A stretch of DNA of 64,000 nucleotides from Anabaena sp. WA102 (GCF_001277295.1 NZ_CP011456.1:1426001-1490000); one strand, 5' to 3'. Shown: positions 1 to 9,410, numbered from the stretch's first letter. The notes: generated by a model not told the origin, from the letters alone. Made by a program: numbers and translations.

Positions 1-994
1 TAGCAACTTTATTAGCCCAATTTATAGTTTCCTGCGGGGCGCGATTGAGAATCAAACTTTGTAAAATTGGGGCAACAAATATTCGCCCATTTCCTTGCAG
101 AATATTAAATGACTCTTGCCAATTTTCTTGCCATTGGAAGGGGAAAAACCCAAAATAGGCTTTGCGCGAACGTTCTGGTGCTTTTTGAGCATCACCCCAT
201 GCTTCACTCCATGTAGGTACTTCTAACACACTAGGGCTGAAATACAAGGAAAATAATGTGATTCGCTGCCACCCTTTGCGGCGATTTGCTGAGGTATCGG
301 CAACCATGTCAAAGGCTTTATCCTTGGCGTGGTACAGTAAGGGATAGGGGTCAAGTTGAACAATTGCTGGTGGCTCTGCTGGTACACAAACTATGGTATC
401 TGTAAGTAAGAGAGTGTGCGATCGCTTATGGAAAAAAGCCACCTCTGCAAACTTACCCAACCCCAAATCAATCGGTCCGAGGGTTGCATAATCAAAATCC
501 TCAGCAAAAGGAGCTTCCTGGCTATTTTCAGGCAGTATGTGAGTCCGTTTACCAGGTAAACCCAACCAACTTAAAGGCAAATTTACGGGAAAACTCCATT
601 GTCCAGGGGAAACAAAAACCTGTGCAGCGGGAAAGCGTCGCGCAAAAGGACCAACAAAAACCTTATGTTCTATTCCCGATATCGTAGGCAAAATAATATA
701 CTTAACATCACCGTATTCTGCCACCAACTCCTTCAGCAAGCGAACACATTCTCCCGTTGGTGCGACAGGTGCATAAACCAGCAAACCGCCTTTTTCCAAC
801 TTAACTACAGTCATGCGGATTGGCACAACTACATAGAAAATTCCCTGTAATTGATCAAAAGTCCAGATAGTATCTTTAATAACTTCTTTACGGATAGTGC
901 GCCGTTGACCATAAGGATAAATTGGCACAACAGGCCAAAACCGCCATGAAAAATCCTGGGGATGAATTTTTTCTATATCTCCACTTTCCACCAC
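1..994 (-). CDS. DUF4336 domain protein, 3' end cut by window edge
   Basis: An open frame runs on the minus strand from about 994 off the left edge, so the C-terminus is missing. Reverse-strand reading gives a conserved core (WRFWPVVPIYPYGQRR, then YVVVPIRMTVVKL, YAPVAPTGEC, LPTISGIEHKVFVGPFAR) that I recognise as the cyanobacterial and plant DUF4336 family, which has a metallo-beta-lactamase-like fold and no established function. No ATG lies in frame between the upstream stop and the conserved part. The best start is GTG at 994, preceded by GAGAGAGG; a TTG at 1012 is the alternative. Short plus-strand frames inside it look like shadows. The family call is fairly sure; the start is not. Confidence 0.75.
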   Translation of the reverse strand, partial: MVESGDIEKIHPQDFSWRFWPVVPIYPYGQRRTIRKEVIKDTIWTFDQLQGIFYVVVPIRMTVVKLEKGGLLVYAPVAPTGECVRLLKELVAEYGDVKYIILPTISGIEHKVFVGPFARRFPAAQVFVSPGQWSFPVNLPLSWLGLPGKRTHILPENSQEAPFAEDFDYATLGPIDLGLGKFAEVAFFHKRSHTLLLTDTIVCVPAEPPAIVQLDPYPLLYHAKDKAFDMVADTSANRRKGWQRITLFSLYFSPSVLEVPTWSEAWGDAQKAPERSRKAYFGFFPFQWQENWQESFNILQGNGRIFVAPILQSLILNRAPQETINWANKVA

Positions 995-1142
995 TTTGCG
1001 AACCTCTCTCAATTCCCAATACTCAGATTTTTGTTTGCTTTTCTAAATTTGGAGTTTAGCAAATTATGGGGGTGATCAACATAAAATTATTGATTTTTTA
1101 GAAAGATTGGGTTTTCCAACATGAGTAATTTTCATATTAATT

Positions 1143-2018
1143 TCATATTCCAGCTTGAGTTAATACCTCACTCAAATCAGCAACTAAATCTAAATTTTCT
1201 GCCCATTCTATTAAATAACCATAATCCAAAGTTTCTGCTTGTAACTTAATTATCCCCAAAGCATCACGCCATTGTTTTTCTGATTTACTTCCCTTTCCCC
1301 AGCGCAATTTTTGTAAAATAATATCTTCTGCTGAAGCTATCCAAAAAGCAGGAATTCCATCTAAATCAACTAATATTCTTCGGTGCATTTGAGATATTGC
1401 AAAAGGTGAATTATCAGTAATATAAATATCAGCATTAGCAATAGTTTCTGTATGGGTAATATTCAACATATTTCCCAAACCTCTTTGCAAATCTTCTACC
1501 GCACCTACTGGACAATAATATCCAAATGCTTCTAAAGTTTTTACCAGCAAATCTATTTGATTTGGTTTAACTTCTACCACCAAATCTAAATCACGAGTAG
1601 AACGTGGTTCTCCATGAATAGAACTAGCAACACCTCTACTTACATAATAATCAATATTAATTGACTCAAAAAGTTGATGTAGTTCTCCTGCTAAAGAAAT
1701 TGAATCTTGAATCCACATATTTTCCTTAATACCTTTTGGTTGAAAATCAGGAGTAAATTTTTCTCCTAATACAGCACGGGTAAATAAATTACGAATTTCC
1801 TGTATAGTTGAATTGCGATTTCGAGATTTAATTCCTATCAGACATAGTTTTTTAACTCCTCGTTCATGGCTAATAAATCTTTCTATGCGTTGTTTTAATG
1901 ATAATTGTCGCCATTTTTGAAAGAAATAAATATCAGCTTCTATTGCTGTATCTTGGCTTTGGGGTTGATAACTAGGTTTGGGAATTGTTGGGAAAGATAA
2001 TCTTGATTTTTCTAGCAT
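1143..2018 (-). CDS. Nucleotidyltransferase-like protein (AbiEii/MNT type)
   Basis: This 291-residue protein carries a nucleotidyltransferase signature in its middle: GVASSIHG at residues 129-136 followed by RSTRDLDLVVEV to residue 150, where the two Asp of DLD would be the metal ligands. The C-terminal part has helices typical of AbiEii or DUF1814-like proteins. Such proteins occur as toxins of type IV toxin-antitoxin pairs and as stand-alone enzymes. No antitoxin gene is adjacent, so the role is open. The first 100 residues match nothing I recognise. The start is the ATG at 2018. It stands alone between the DUF4336 gene and a decayed restriction-modification locus. Confidence 0.6.
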   Translation of the reverse strand: MLEKSRLSFPTIPKPSYQPQSQDTAIEADIYFFQKWRQLSLKQRIERFISHERGVKKLCLIGIKSRNRNSTIQEIRNLFTRAVLGEKFTPDFQPKGIKENMWIQDSISLAGELHQLFESINIDYYVSRGVASSIHGEPRSTRDLDLVVEVKPNQIDLLVKTLEAFGYYCPVGAVEDLQRGLGNMLNITHTETIANADIYITDNSPFAISQMHRRILVDLDGIPAFWIASAEDIILQKLRWGKGSKSEKQWRDALGIIKLQAETLDYGYLIEWAENLDLVADLSEVLTQAGI

Positions 2019-2234
2019 TGCTAATTTTATAGTATTCTTGAATATTGAGTATTTAACCTGTAACTTACATTATACTCAAAATATCACGTTTTTCTGATGT
2101 AGTGCTTATGTGCGTGTGATTGATGCTTGAAAAGTTAAATTATTAAATTTTATTGAGAGAATGTTTTAAAAAATACAAAACCTGTTACACTGAAATACAT
2201 AATTAGAGATTAAATTTAAATTGCATAAAGTCAC

Positions 2235-2726
2235 ATGAAATTACGAGCAATATCAGACCTCAAAAATAAAATTATTCTTGGGGATAATTTATCCGTACTC
2301 AAACAAATAGAAAATGATACTTTTGATTTAATCATTACTTCACCACCATATTTTCAGCAACGTAATTATGGAAATGGTGGACAAGATGGAGGAAGAAATA
2401 ACCAAATCAAAAATAATGGTTTTACTATTATTAGAATTTTGGGGAACACGATGAAAAAGGACATCATTTAAAGTCCTGTAGAGATTACTAAAAATAATCA
2501 TCATCCAGCAGTTTATCCGATGTATATTATTCAAGAACTGATTAAATTATTAACTCAACAAGGTGATTTTGTCCTTGATCCTTTTTGTGGTAGTGGTACA
2601 ACTTGTATAGCAGCTAGAAATTTAAATAGAAATTATTTAGGAATTGAAATCAATCCTGATTATGTAAACTTAGCTAATAACCGTATGGAAGAATCTGATT
2701 CTCAGCAGCAGGAATTATTTATATGA
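2235..2726 (+). pseudogene. DNA methyltransferase pseudogene (internal deletion, in-frame stop)
   Basis: The first part (2235-2471) has the N-terminal end of an N4-cytosine/N6-adenine methylase, with DLIITSPPYF at residues 31-40 (catalytic SPPY motif). After a TAA at 2469-2471 the same frame continues as CPVEIT-like, HHPAVYP and then the AdoMet motif DPFCGSGTT and GIEINPDY, ending at 2726. The region between the motifs, which holds the target-recognition part in intact members, is nearly all missing and the residues left there look scrambled. I infer a deletion plus a stop. The stop at 2724-2726 overlaps the ATG of the next gene, the usual arrangement for a methylase and its endonuclease. Confidence 0.7.
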
Positions 2727-3106
2727 AATATGATTATAATCAAGAAATAGAAAGATTAGAAAAATCCTATCAGCAAGCAATTGAATTAGTTGAAAATCAA
2801 TCATTTACAGAATTTGATCAAGAAATAAAAAACTGTGTAGATATTTTTATTCAAAAAATAGAAACCGATAAATCTTTAATTCAGGTAATTATTACCACCC
2901 TACTCAAGAAAATAATTAAACCTAAGCAAGATATTAGGTTACACATGGCTAAATTTATCAATGGATATTCTGCAAGAGTTCTTGATACTAAGGTAACTAC
3001 ACCATTTTTTAAAAGTAAATTTCCTAAATATGCTAATAAAGAAACTGCGTTTTTAACTAAAGCAACACGCGCAGAAATTATCTGGAATTTTCTTGTTTTA
3101 AGGTGA
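2723..3106 (+). pseudogene. Probable truncated type II restriction endonuclease
   Basis: This frame of 127 residues starts four bases inside the methylase pseudogene (ATGA overlap), which suggests the partner endonuclease. It is Lys/Ile-rich with a predicted helical N-terminal half. The segment GYSARVLDTKVTTPFF (from about residue 81) resembles a motif I associate with SacI-like and related type II endonucleases, but I could not test this. At 127 residues it is much shorter than such enzymes and ends abruptly at LVLR, followed by repeat DNA. I therefore treat it as a remnant. An intact small protein of unknown function remains possible. Confidence 0.45.
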
Positions 3107-3156
3107 GTTGTCGTAATTTTTCAGGGTTCAGTTAAGCCTAAAACTCTTTTTTAAAA

Positions 3157-3192
3157 CGAACCACAGAGGCACAGAGGACACAGAGAAAATAG
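3157..3192 (+). repeat. Dispersed ACAGAGGCACAGAGG repeat, copy 1
   Basis: The stretch reads ACGAACCACAGAGGCACAGA followed by GGACACAGAGAA. The same sequence returns in inverted orientation at 4017-4052 and in direct orientation at 58838-58866. Looser relatives lie at 26463-26490 and 45735-45760. This is a common type of intergenic repeat in filamentous cyanobacteria. Copies 1 and 2 bracket the gene at 3402-3971. Confidence 0.8.
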
Positions 3193-3401
3193 AAGAACAA
3201 ATTCTTAACTGAATTGTATTGAACTATAAATTACATCTCTTCACGCGAGAATGATTAGTGGTAATTCCTGTAAAAGTAATAAAGTACACAAAAAATCTTG
3301 CAATACGTATAAAATACTTATTTTTTCTAATTACGCGATTCCTATTGACATCATTTCTATATATATGTTACAAATATATAGAAAAATTAGATATCATAAA
3401 T

Positions 3402-3971
3402 ATGATGCCAGTCATTAGAATACCTGATCTTATCTACCAAAGACTCCAAGCTATAGCTATTCCCTTTGAAGACACCCCTGTTACTGTCATTGAGCGACTG
3501 TTGAGTGAATATGAAGCACGTCAAAAGCCTCAGCAATCGGGTGATATAGAGACACAAAAATCAGAGGAGAGCGAAAAATATCTAGTTCTTGATCCTGAAG
3601 CATCTAGTAATTTACGCCATACGAGGGTTATTCGATCTGTTATTGGTGGTAAGGAAATTCGTCAGCCAAACTGGAGTAAAATACTTGATGAGGCACATAT
3701 ACTTGCATGGAAACAAGGTTTATCTTCAGAAGCTCTAATAAAACTTAGTTTGGCAAGGGTTGTCAAGGGAGAGAGCAATGACCCTGGTTTCCACTACTTA
3801 CGAGAGATAGATATTTCGATCCAAGGAGTAGAAGCAAATCTAGCATGGCGGAATACTCTACATCTCTCAAAAAACCTGAACATACCAGTTGAAGTATATT
3901 TCGAGTGGCGCATGAAAGAAGGATCTGCTTATCCTGGTCAGAAAGGAAAACTTATTTGGATACCCAAATAG
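3402..3971 (+). CDS. Unknown protein with ribbon-helix-helix-like N-terminus
   Basis: I do not recognise this gene. The open frame extends upstream to 3258, but that part is hydrophobic, AT-rich and unlike protein, so I start at the paired ATG codons at 3402/3405. The resulting protein of about 190 residues begins MPVIRIPDLIYQRLQ and then DTPVTVIERLLSEY, a beta-strand plus two-helix pattern like ribbon-helix-helix DNA-binding domains. A charged linker follows, then a domain rich in aromatic residues (NWSKILDEAHILAWKQG; GFHYLREIDISIQGV; VYFEWR; GQKGKLIWIPK). It stands alone between inverted copies of a dispersed repeat, right after the restriction-modification remnant, so a defence or mobile role is possible but unproven. 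Confidence 0.5.
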   Translation: MMPVIRIPDLIYQRLQAIAIPFEDTPVTVIERLLSEYEARQKPQQSGDIETQKSEESEKYLVLDPEASSNLRHTRVIRSVIGGKEIRQPNWSKILDEAHILAWKQGLSSEALIKLSLARVVKGESNDPGFHYLREIDISIQGVEANLAWRNTLHLSKNLNIPVEVYFEWRMKEGSAYPGQKGKLIWIPK

Positions 3972-4016
3972 ATTGAAATGAATTATGACTTACGCGAAAT
4001 ACCTCTCAAACTCCCA

Positions 4017-4052
<36 letters not shown>

Positions 4053-4140
4053 TCTGTGACTGATGCGTGAGTCCTATACTGTTTCTATATTATTGTGTAA
4101 CATATATATATTATATGTGTTGCACAATTTATAAGAAATT

Positions 4141-5121
4141 TCATCTTGTCTGAAAAATATTCTGCACCATTTTCTTCTCTACCCTATCAGCAGCATTATC
4201 CAACTCTACCACCTCACCATCACTCAAAACCCACCCCAAAGCCCCAATATTCTCCTTTGCTTGTTTTAGACTTTTAGCCCCAGGAATGGGAATTGTGCCT
4301 TTACTAATACACCAATTAATAGCAACTTGAGACATAGTTTTATTGCGTGTATTTGCTATTTCCTGCAAACAACCTAAAAGCGGCTTCATTCCTGGTAATA
4401 ACTGCTTACATAAAAATCCGCGAATACCTTTGGGAAAACTGCCATTTTCCGAAAACTTTCCGGTTAATAAACCCAACCCTAAAGGACTATAAGCAATTAA
4501 TGTAATTCCTAACTCATCACAAACATCTTTTAAACCTAATTCCGTCACCGGATAAGTAGATAAAAGTGAATATTGCACCTGCAAAGTTTTAATCGGTATA
4601 CCTCTTTCCTGAAATCTTTTATGCACCCATAAAAGTCTTTTAGTTCCATAATTAGATAATCCCACACCCTTCACCAAACCTTGCTCATACAAATCACCTA
4701 AACCATCTAATAAACCCACCTCTTGCCAAGGTGCATAATTAGCAGTAGACCAGTGCATTTGCACCAAATCAACATTTTTACCTAATCTTTTTGCAGAGGC
4801 ATGACAAGCTGATATAATTGAATTTCTAGTCCATCTCCAAGGGTATGCGGCTAACTTAGTCGCAATGCAAATATTCTCTTGATTTATTCCCTGATATGCT
4901 TGGGCAAATTTCCCTAAAAGTAACTCACTGCGTCCCTTTAATTTACCTGTACCGTAGGAATCACCCGTATCAAATAATGTGATGCCATTGCTCACACAGA
5001 GATTAAACACCTCTTGTAACTGGTTATCCATACTTTCATCGTATCCCCAGAGCAGTTGATTTCCCCAAGCCCAAGTTCCGCAACCCATGAGAGGAAGATT
5101 TAATAAATTGTGAGTTAGCAT
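4141..5121 (-). CDS. Aldo/keto reductase
   Basis: This 326-residue protein has the full aldo/keto reductase pattern: GTWAWG near the N-terminus, LFDTGDSYG with catalytic Asp and Tyr, CIATKLA with the catalytic Lys, and LVQMHWS with the His. GVGLSNYG, IAYSPLGLGLLTGK and the C-terminal IPIPGAKS (NADPH phosphate binding) follow in the usual order. It should be a cytosolic NADPH-dependent carbonyl reductase; the substrate cannot be told from sequence. Length is normal for the AKR7/11-13-like bacterial group. The start is the ATG at 5121. It is a single gene, divergent from the hydrolase-like gene at 5290. Confidence 0.9.
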   Translation of the reverse strand: MLTHNLLNLPLMGCGTWAWGNQLLWGYDESMDNQLQEVFNLCVSNGITLFDTGDSYGTGKLKGRSELLLGKFAQAYQGINQENICIATKLAAYPWRWTRNSIISACHASAKRLGKNVDLVQMHWSTANYAPWQEVGLLDGLGDLYEQGLVKGVGLSNYGTKRLLWVHKRFQERGIPIKTLQVQYSLLSTYPVTELGLKDVCDELGITLIAYSPLGLGLLTGKFSENGSFPKGIRGFLCKQLLPGMKPLLGCLQEIANTRNKTMSQVAINWCISKGTIPIPGAKSLKQAKENIGALGWVLSDGEVVELDNAADRVEKKMVQNIFQTR

Positions 5122-5289
5122 AATTAAGAAAAACTTGCCAATTGTTATAAACTAATTATTTACGAATAATACCAATGATCCGTAAAGCTAAACCGAATAA
5201 TTATCATCTTTATTTATCCGCGTTTATCCGCGTGCATCTGCGTTTAATTTTCATTTTAAAACTGTCACAAATACCAAAGTAAAAACTAA

Positions 5290-5847
5290 ATGCCCATTAT
5301 CATTTGTCCGGGAATCCATGCACCAGAATTAACTAAAAGCTTTATCCAAGGGTGCTTAAATCAAGCTGGTGAAAAATCCATAGATATACTGGTTTATCCT
5401 GAACAGGGTTATTTAACTTTATCAACATTTCATATTTTACATTTTTTGTGCGATCGCCTCGGTAATAAGCTAGAATCGCCTGTTATATTCTTATGCTTTA
5501 GTGCTGGTGTCATTGGCGGTATAGGTGCAGCCACAGCATGGCAACTTTGGGGAGGTCATGTTCAAGCCTTCATTGCTATTGATGGTTGGGGAGTCCCTCT
5601 AGGGGGCAATTTCCCCATACATCGTTTAAGTCATGATCATTACACCCATTGGACTTCAGCTTACCTCGGTATGGGAGAAAACAACTTTTACGCCGATCCA
5701 GCAGTTGACCATTTATCAATGTGGCAGTCCCCCCAATCTGTCCAAGGACAGTGGACAAATCCCTCCGTTGGGTTCTCTCCACCCAAACAATACCTCAGTG
5801 CATCTGAATTTCTCAATTTCCTATTAGAACGTTATAACAAGAAATAG
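5290..5847 (+). CDS. Alpha/beta-hydrolase-like protein, cyanobacterial
   Basis: The 185-residue protein begins MPIIICPGIHAPELT, typical of a small alpha/beta-hydrolase whose first strand ends in an oxyanion-loop PG. Residues 69-73 (CFSAG, continuing VIGGIGAA) form a nucleophile-elbow-like turn in which the usual Gly at the first position is replaced by Cys. An Asp follows in FIAIDGWGVP, and His residues lie in LSHDHYTHW and VDHLSMW. I therefore infer a hydrolase fold, with a substrate that cannot be predicted. Start ATG 5290. The MFS gene follows 31 bases downstream on the same strand and may be co-transcribed. Confidence 0.55.
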   Translation: MPIIICPGIHAPELTKSFIQGCLNQAGEKSIDILVYPEQGYLTLSTFHILHFLCDRLGNKLESPVIFLCFSAGVIGGIGAATAWQLWGGHVQAFIAIDGWGVPLGGNFPIHRLSHDHYTHWTSAYLGMGENNFYADPAVDHLSMWQSPQSVQGQWTNPSVGFSPPKQYLSASEFLNFLLERYNKK

Positions 5848-5878
5848 TGATTATTTATTCCCCATTCCCAAGTATCTA

Positions 5879-7135
5879 ATGCTTCCTCCTGAACCTACTG
5901 CTATTAATAACGGTTTTACCGGACTGCTGAAAAACCGGGGTTTTATGCTCCTGTGGATTGGTCAACTAATTTCTCAATTAGCTGATAAGGTATTCTTTGT
6001 GTTAATGATTGCCCTACTCAAACTCTACCTACCCAGTAATGAGATAAACGGTGATGCACGCTTCTATTTATACATGGCATTTACCGTACCAGCAATATTG
6101 TTTGGCTCTGCTGGTGGTGTTATCGTTGACCGTGTACCAAAAAAACTGATTATGGTAGGTTCAGATGTGGTGCGGGGAATATTCATGGTGTTAATTCCCT
6201 TCCTGCCACGACAATTTGGGATACTTTTATTCTTCACCTTTGGTATCTCCACCGTTACCCAGTTTTTTGCCCCAGCGGAACAAGCGTCAATTCCCTTGTT
6301 GGTAAGAAAGGAAGGTTTAATGGCTGCTAATGCCCTATTTAGTAGCACCATGATGGCAGCATTAATTATTGGTAATGCAGTGGCTACTCCGATGTTAAAT
6401 TGGTTTGAAACCTTTAATAAAGGTTTTGGCAAAGAATTGGTTGTCGGCTGCTTGTACCTGATTTCTGCCGTGATTATGATGCCAATTCAGTTTCGAGAAC
6501 ACAGACATATTGACAAAACCGCACCCGCAATTAATCCCTGGGCGGAATTTGTGCTAGGACTGCGCTATCTCAGACAAAATCGGCTGGTGTGGAATGCTAT
6601 GCTGCAAATTGTCACCTTATACTGCGTATTTGCCGCCCTGATAGAATTAGCCATTGGTATGGCAGCAAGGTTACATTTAGCTCCAGAAGAATTTAGTTCT
6701 TTCGTCGCTGCGGCGGGGGTAGGTATGGTGATAGGTGCGGCTATTCTGGGCAATTTTGGACATAGATTATACAATAAACCTTTGCCTTTAATCGGATTTT
6801 TAATCATGGCGTTTTCCTTGGGTTTATTCATTTTTATTGATAACCAACCCTTAGCATTAGGACTTTGTATTTTCTTGGGTGTGGGTGCAGCTTTTGTCAA
6901 CGTGCCAATGCAAACTTTAATTCAACAACAAGCACCATCAGAAATGCACGGTAAAGTCTTTGGCTTTCAAAATCATGCCATTAATATCGCTCTGACAGCA
7001 CCTCTATTAATTACGACAAAGCTAGTTAATGCCTTTGGATTGTCGGCAGTGTTATTCGGAATGAGTATAGTTGTCGGGGCTATTGGTGTTTGGACATGGC
7101 AAAATACTCGGCGGGTATTGCAAGATGTGATCTAG
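5879..7135 (+). CDS. MFS transporter (LplT/EntS-like)
   Basis: This 418-residue integral membrane protein has about 12 predicted hydrophobic segments. It carries the MFS loop 2-3 motif in the form GGVIVDRVPKK (roughly residues 79-89), and a second half beginning near residue 220. It resembles the bacterial group that includes the lysophospholipid flippase LplT and the enterobactin exporter EntS. The substrate is not determinable. It starts at ATG 5879, 31 bases after the hydrolase-like gene, and ends 134 bases before ilvB. Confidence 0.8.
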   Translation: MLPPEPTAINNGFTGLLKNRGFMLLWIGQLISQLADKVFFVLMIALLKLYLPSNEINGDARFYLYMAFTVPAILFGSAGGVIVDRVPKKLIMVGSDVVRGIFMVLIPFLPRQFGILLFFTFGISTVTQFFAPAEQASIPLLVRKEGLMAANALFSSTMMAALIIGNAVATPMLNWFETFNKGFGKELVVGCLYLISAVIMMPIQFREHRHIDKTAPAINPWAEFVLGLRYLRQNRLVWNAMLQIVTLYCVFAALIELAIGMAARLHLAPEEFSSFVAAAGVGMVIGAAILGNFGHRLYNKPLPLIGFLIMAFSLGLFIFIDNQPLALGLCIFLGVGAAFVNVPMQTLIQQQAPSEMHGKVFGFQNHAINIALTAPLLITTKLVNAFGLSAVLFGMSIVVGAIGVWTWQNTRRVLQDVI

Positions 7136-7269
7136 AAATTGTACAATTATGATCCGTTCTTAATGCTAATAAATACGGCTTTCTCTGCAATTGTGAGAAT
7201 TTTTACATTAAAATGAAGTTTTAAATACAGAATCTAAGCGTTAATTTTAGCTATACTTTGAGGTTAACT

Positions 7270-9162
7270 GTGGTTTCGTCTTCTCAAATCAGTCTCCCAA
7301 AATCTGAAAATAATCAGCAGTCTCCCGTATCTAATTCGTCAGTTCCCTCACCAAAACGGGCATCTGGCGGTTTCGCGTTGATAGATAGTCTCATCCGTCA
7401 TGGTGTTGAGCATATTTTTGGTTATCCCGGTGGCGCGATTCTACCGATTTATGATGACCTCTATAAAATAGAAGCTGGGGGTACGGTCAAACATATCTTA
7501 GTTAGACATGAACAAGGTGCTTCCCACGCCGCCGACGGTTACGCCCGTGCTACTGGTAAAGTGGGAGTATGCTTTGGTACTTCCGGTCCTGGGGCAACCA
7601 ATTTAGTTACAGGGATTGCTACAGCCTACATGGATTCTATTCCCATGATTGTGGTGACGGGACAAGTACCCCGCGCTGCAATTGGTACAGATGCCTTCCA
7701 AGAAACAGATATTTACGGGATTACTTTACCCATTGTTAAGCATTCCTATGTAGTCCGTGATGCCAAAGATATGGCGCGGATTGTCGCTGAAGCTTTTCAC
7801 ATTGCCAGCACTGGTAGACCGGGGCCTGTTTTAATTGATGTTCCCAAAGATGTGGCATTGGAGGAATTTGATTATGTTCCTGTCGCACCGGGTTCGATTA
7901 AGTTACCGGGTTATCGTCCCACAGTCAAGGGAAATCCCCGCCAAATTAATGCGGCTATTCAATTAATTCGAGAAAGTCGTCGTCCATTGTTGTATGTTGG
8001 GGGAGGAGCGATCGCTGCTAATGCCCACGAAGAAGTCAAACAACTGGCAGAATTATTTAATCTCCCCGTCACTACCACCTTAATGGGTATCGGTGCATTT
8101 GACGAACATCATCCCCTGTCGTTGGGAATGTTGGGAATGCACGGTACAGCTTACGCCAACTTTGCTGTTACAGATTGCGATTTATTAATTTGCGTCGGTG
8201 CTAGATTTGATGACCGCGTGACAGGTAAATTAGATGAATTTGCCTCTTTAGCTAAAGTCATTCACATTGATATTGACCCCGCAGAAGTCGGTAAAAACCG
8301 CGTTCCCGAAGTTCCCATTGTTGGTGATGTTAAAAACGTCTTAAAAGACTTATTACGCCGATGTCAAGACGCAAATACTAAAGCCACACCTAACCAAAAT
8401 CAAGAATGGTTAAACTTAATTAACAGTTGGAAACAAGATTATCCTTTAATTGTTCCCCATCACGCTGACAGCATTTCTCCCCAAGAGGTAATTGTCGAAG
8501 TTGGCACTCAAGCGCCCCAGGCATTTTACACCACAGATGTCGGTCAACACCAAATGTGGGCTGCCCAATTCCTCAAAAACGGACCAAGACGCTGGATTTC
8601 TAGCGCTGGTTTAGGAACAATGGGTTTTGGTGTCCCTGCGGCTATGGGTGTAAAGGTAGCATTCCCGGACGAAGAAGTAGTCTGTATTAGCGGTGATGCC
8701 AGTTTCCAAATGTGTTTGCAGGAGTTGGGAACACTAGCACAATATGGGATTAATGTCAAGACCTTGATCTTAAATAACGGTTGGCAGGGAATGGTGCGTC
8801 AGTGGCAAGAAGCCTTCTATGGACAGCGTTATTCATCTTCTAACATGGAAGTGGGAATGCCTGATATTGAGCTTTTAGCACAGGCTTATGGCATCAAAGG
8901 CATGGTAATTACCAAGCGGGAAGAGTTGGCAGATAAAATTGCCGAAATGCTGGCACACAATGGACCTGTAATTGTCAATGTCCACGTTACCAGAGATGAA
9001 AACTGCTATCCCATGGTAGCCCCTGGTAAGAACAACTCGCAAATGGTTGGTTTACCTAAGCCAACACCAAGAACCGCAGTTGAATCAATTTCTTGCAGCA
9101 ATTGTGGCACTCAAAACCAAGCTAATCATAATTTCTGTTCTGATTGTGGAACAAAGTTGTAG
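7270..9162 (+). CDS. ilvB: Acetolactate synthase large subunit with C-terminal zinc ribbon
   Basis: This enzyme condenses two pyruvates (or pyruvate and 2-oxobutyrate) in the first committed step of valine, leucine and isoleucine synthesis, using thiamine diphosphate, Mg2+ and FAD. The N-terminal ThDP domain has GYPGGAILPIYD and the catalytic Glu in RHEQGASHAADGYARATG. The central and C-terminal domains follow, with GDASFQMCLQELGT and NNGWQGMVRQWQ for ThDP/Mg binding. I chose GTG 7270 because GAGG lies six bases upstream; TTG 7258 has no such site. The last 22 residues form CxxC-x10-CxxC (Cys609, 612, 623, 626), a zinc-ribbon tail that enzymes such as E. coli IlvB lack. The regulatory subunit ilvN is not next to it. 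Confidence 0.95.
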   Translation: MVSSSQISLPKSENNQQSPVSNSSVPSPKRASGGFALIDSLIRHGVEHIFGYPGGAILPIYDDLYKIEAGGTVKHILVRHEQGASHAADGYARATGKVGVCFGTSGPGATNLVTGIATAYMDSIPMIVVTGQVPRAAIGTDAFQETDIYGITLPIVKHSYVVRDAKDMARIVAEAFHIASTGRPGPVLIDVPKDVALEEFDYVPVAPGSIKLPGYRPTVKGNPRQINAAIQLIRESRRPLLYVGGGAIAANAHEEVKQLAELFNLPVTTTLMGIGAFDEHHPLSLGMLGMHGTAYANFAVTDCDLLICVGARFDDRVTGKLDEFASLAKVIHIDIDPAEVGKNRVPEVPIVGDVKNVLKDLLRRCQDANTKATPNQNQEWLNLINSWKQDYPLIVPHHADSISPQEVIVEVGTQAPQAFYTTDVGQHQMWAAQFLKNGPRRWISSAGLGTMGFGVPAAMGVKVAFPDEEVVCISGDASFQMCLQELGTLAQYGINVKTLILNNGWQGMVRQWQEAFYGQRYSSSNMEVGMPDIELLAQAYGIKGMVITKREELADKIAEMLAHNGPVIVNVHVTRDENCYPMVAPGKNNSQMVGLPKPTPRTAVESISCSNCGTQNQANHNFCSDCGTKL

Positions 9163-9228
9163 TTAGATTTTGTAGGGGTTTAGTATTATGCTTTACCCTT
9201 ACCTATTCAATATTATGTTTATCTTTTC

Positions 9229-9287
9229 TTAGAGATTTTCTATAAATTCTTCAGGTGTAATTTGTGCTTGTTTAAGAACACCGCTTA
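9229..9287 (-). pseudogene. hicA: hicA 3' fragment, separated from its 5' part by the IS
   Basis: The minus strand reads LSGVLKQAQITPEEFIENL followed by TAA at 9229-9231. This is the normal C-terminus of a HicA toxin and continues the frame broken at 11647-11655. The last nine bases (9279-9287, CACCGCTTA) are the left copy of the target duplication of the outer insertion sequence. Joining this piece to 11656-11824 restores a complete HicA. Confidence 0.85.
9279..9287. repeat. 9-bp target site duplication of outer IS, left copy
   Basis: CACCGCTTA lies directly before the left terminus CAGAAGTGTTGAAT at 9288. It is repeated exactly at 11647-11655 after the right terminus. The nine bases belong to the interrupted hicA gene. 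Confidence 0.95.
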
Positions 9288-9401
9288 CAGAAGTGTTGAA
9301 TGTTAGGAAAAGATTAAAAAAAAGTACCATAATTTGATACAATCTAAAAAAATCTAGATAAAGAATTATCAAATTATGCGCTTAAAGAATTTCCCAGAAG
9401 T

Positions 9402-9410
9402 GGTCAAAAC
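9402..9410. repeat. 9-bp target duplication of inner IS, left copy
   Basis: GGTCAAAAC precedes the inner element's left end at 9411 and is repeated at 10586-10594 immediately after its right end. In the intact element the same nine bases occur once, inside the transposase gene, which fixes the insertion point. Confidence 0.95.

Noticed and set aside
484..850. Two short plus-strand frames in the first kilobase
   Set aside because: They overlap the minus-strand DUF4336 frame, which has clear family motifs, and themselves show no protein character.
5879..7135. MFS gene and hydrolase-like gene as a siderophore system
   Set aside because: The EntS-like resemblance is weak, no biosynthetic or receptor genes are nearby, and many unrelated exporters look the same by eye.
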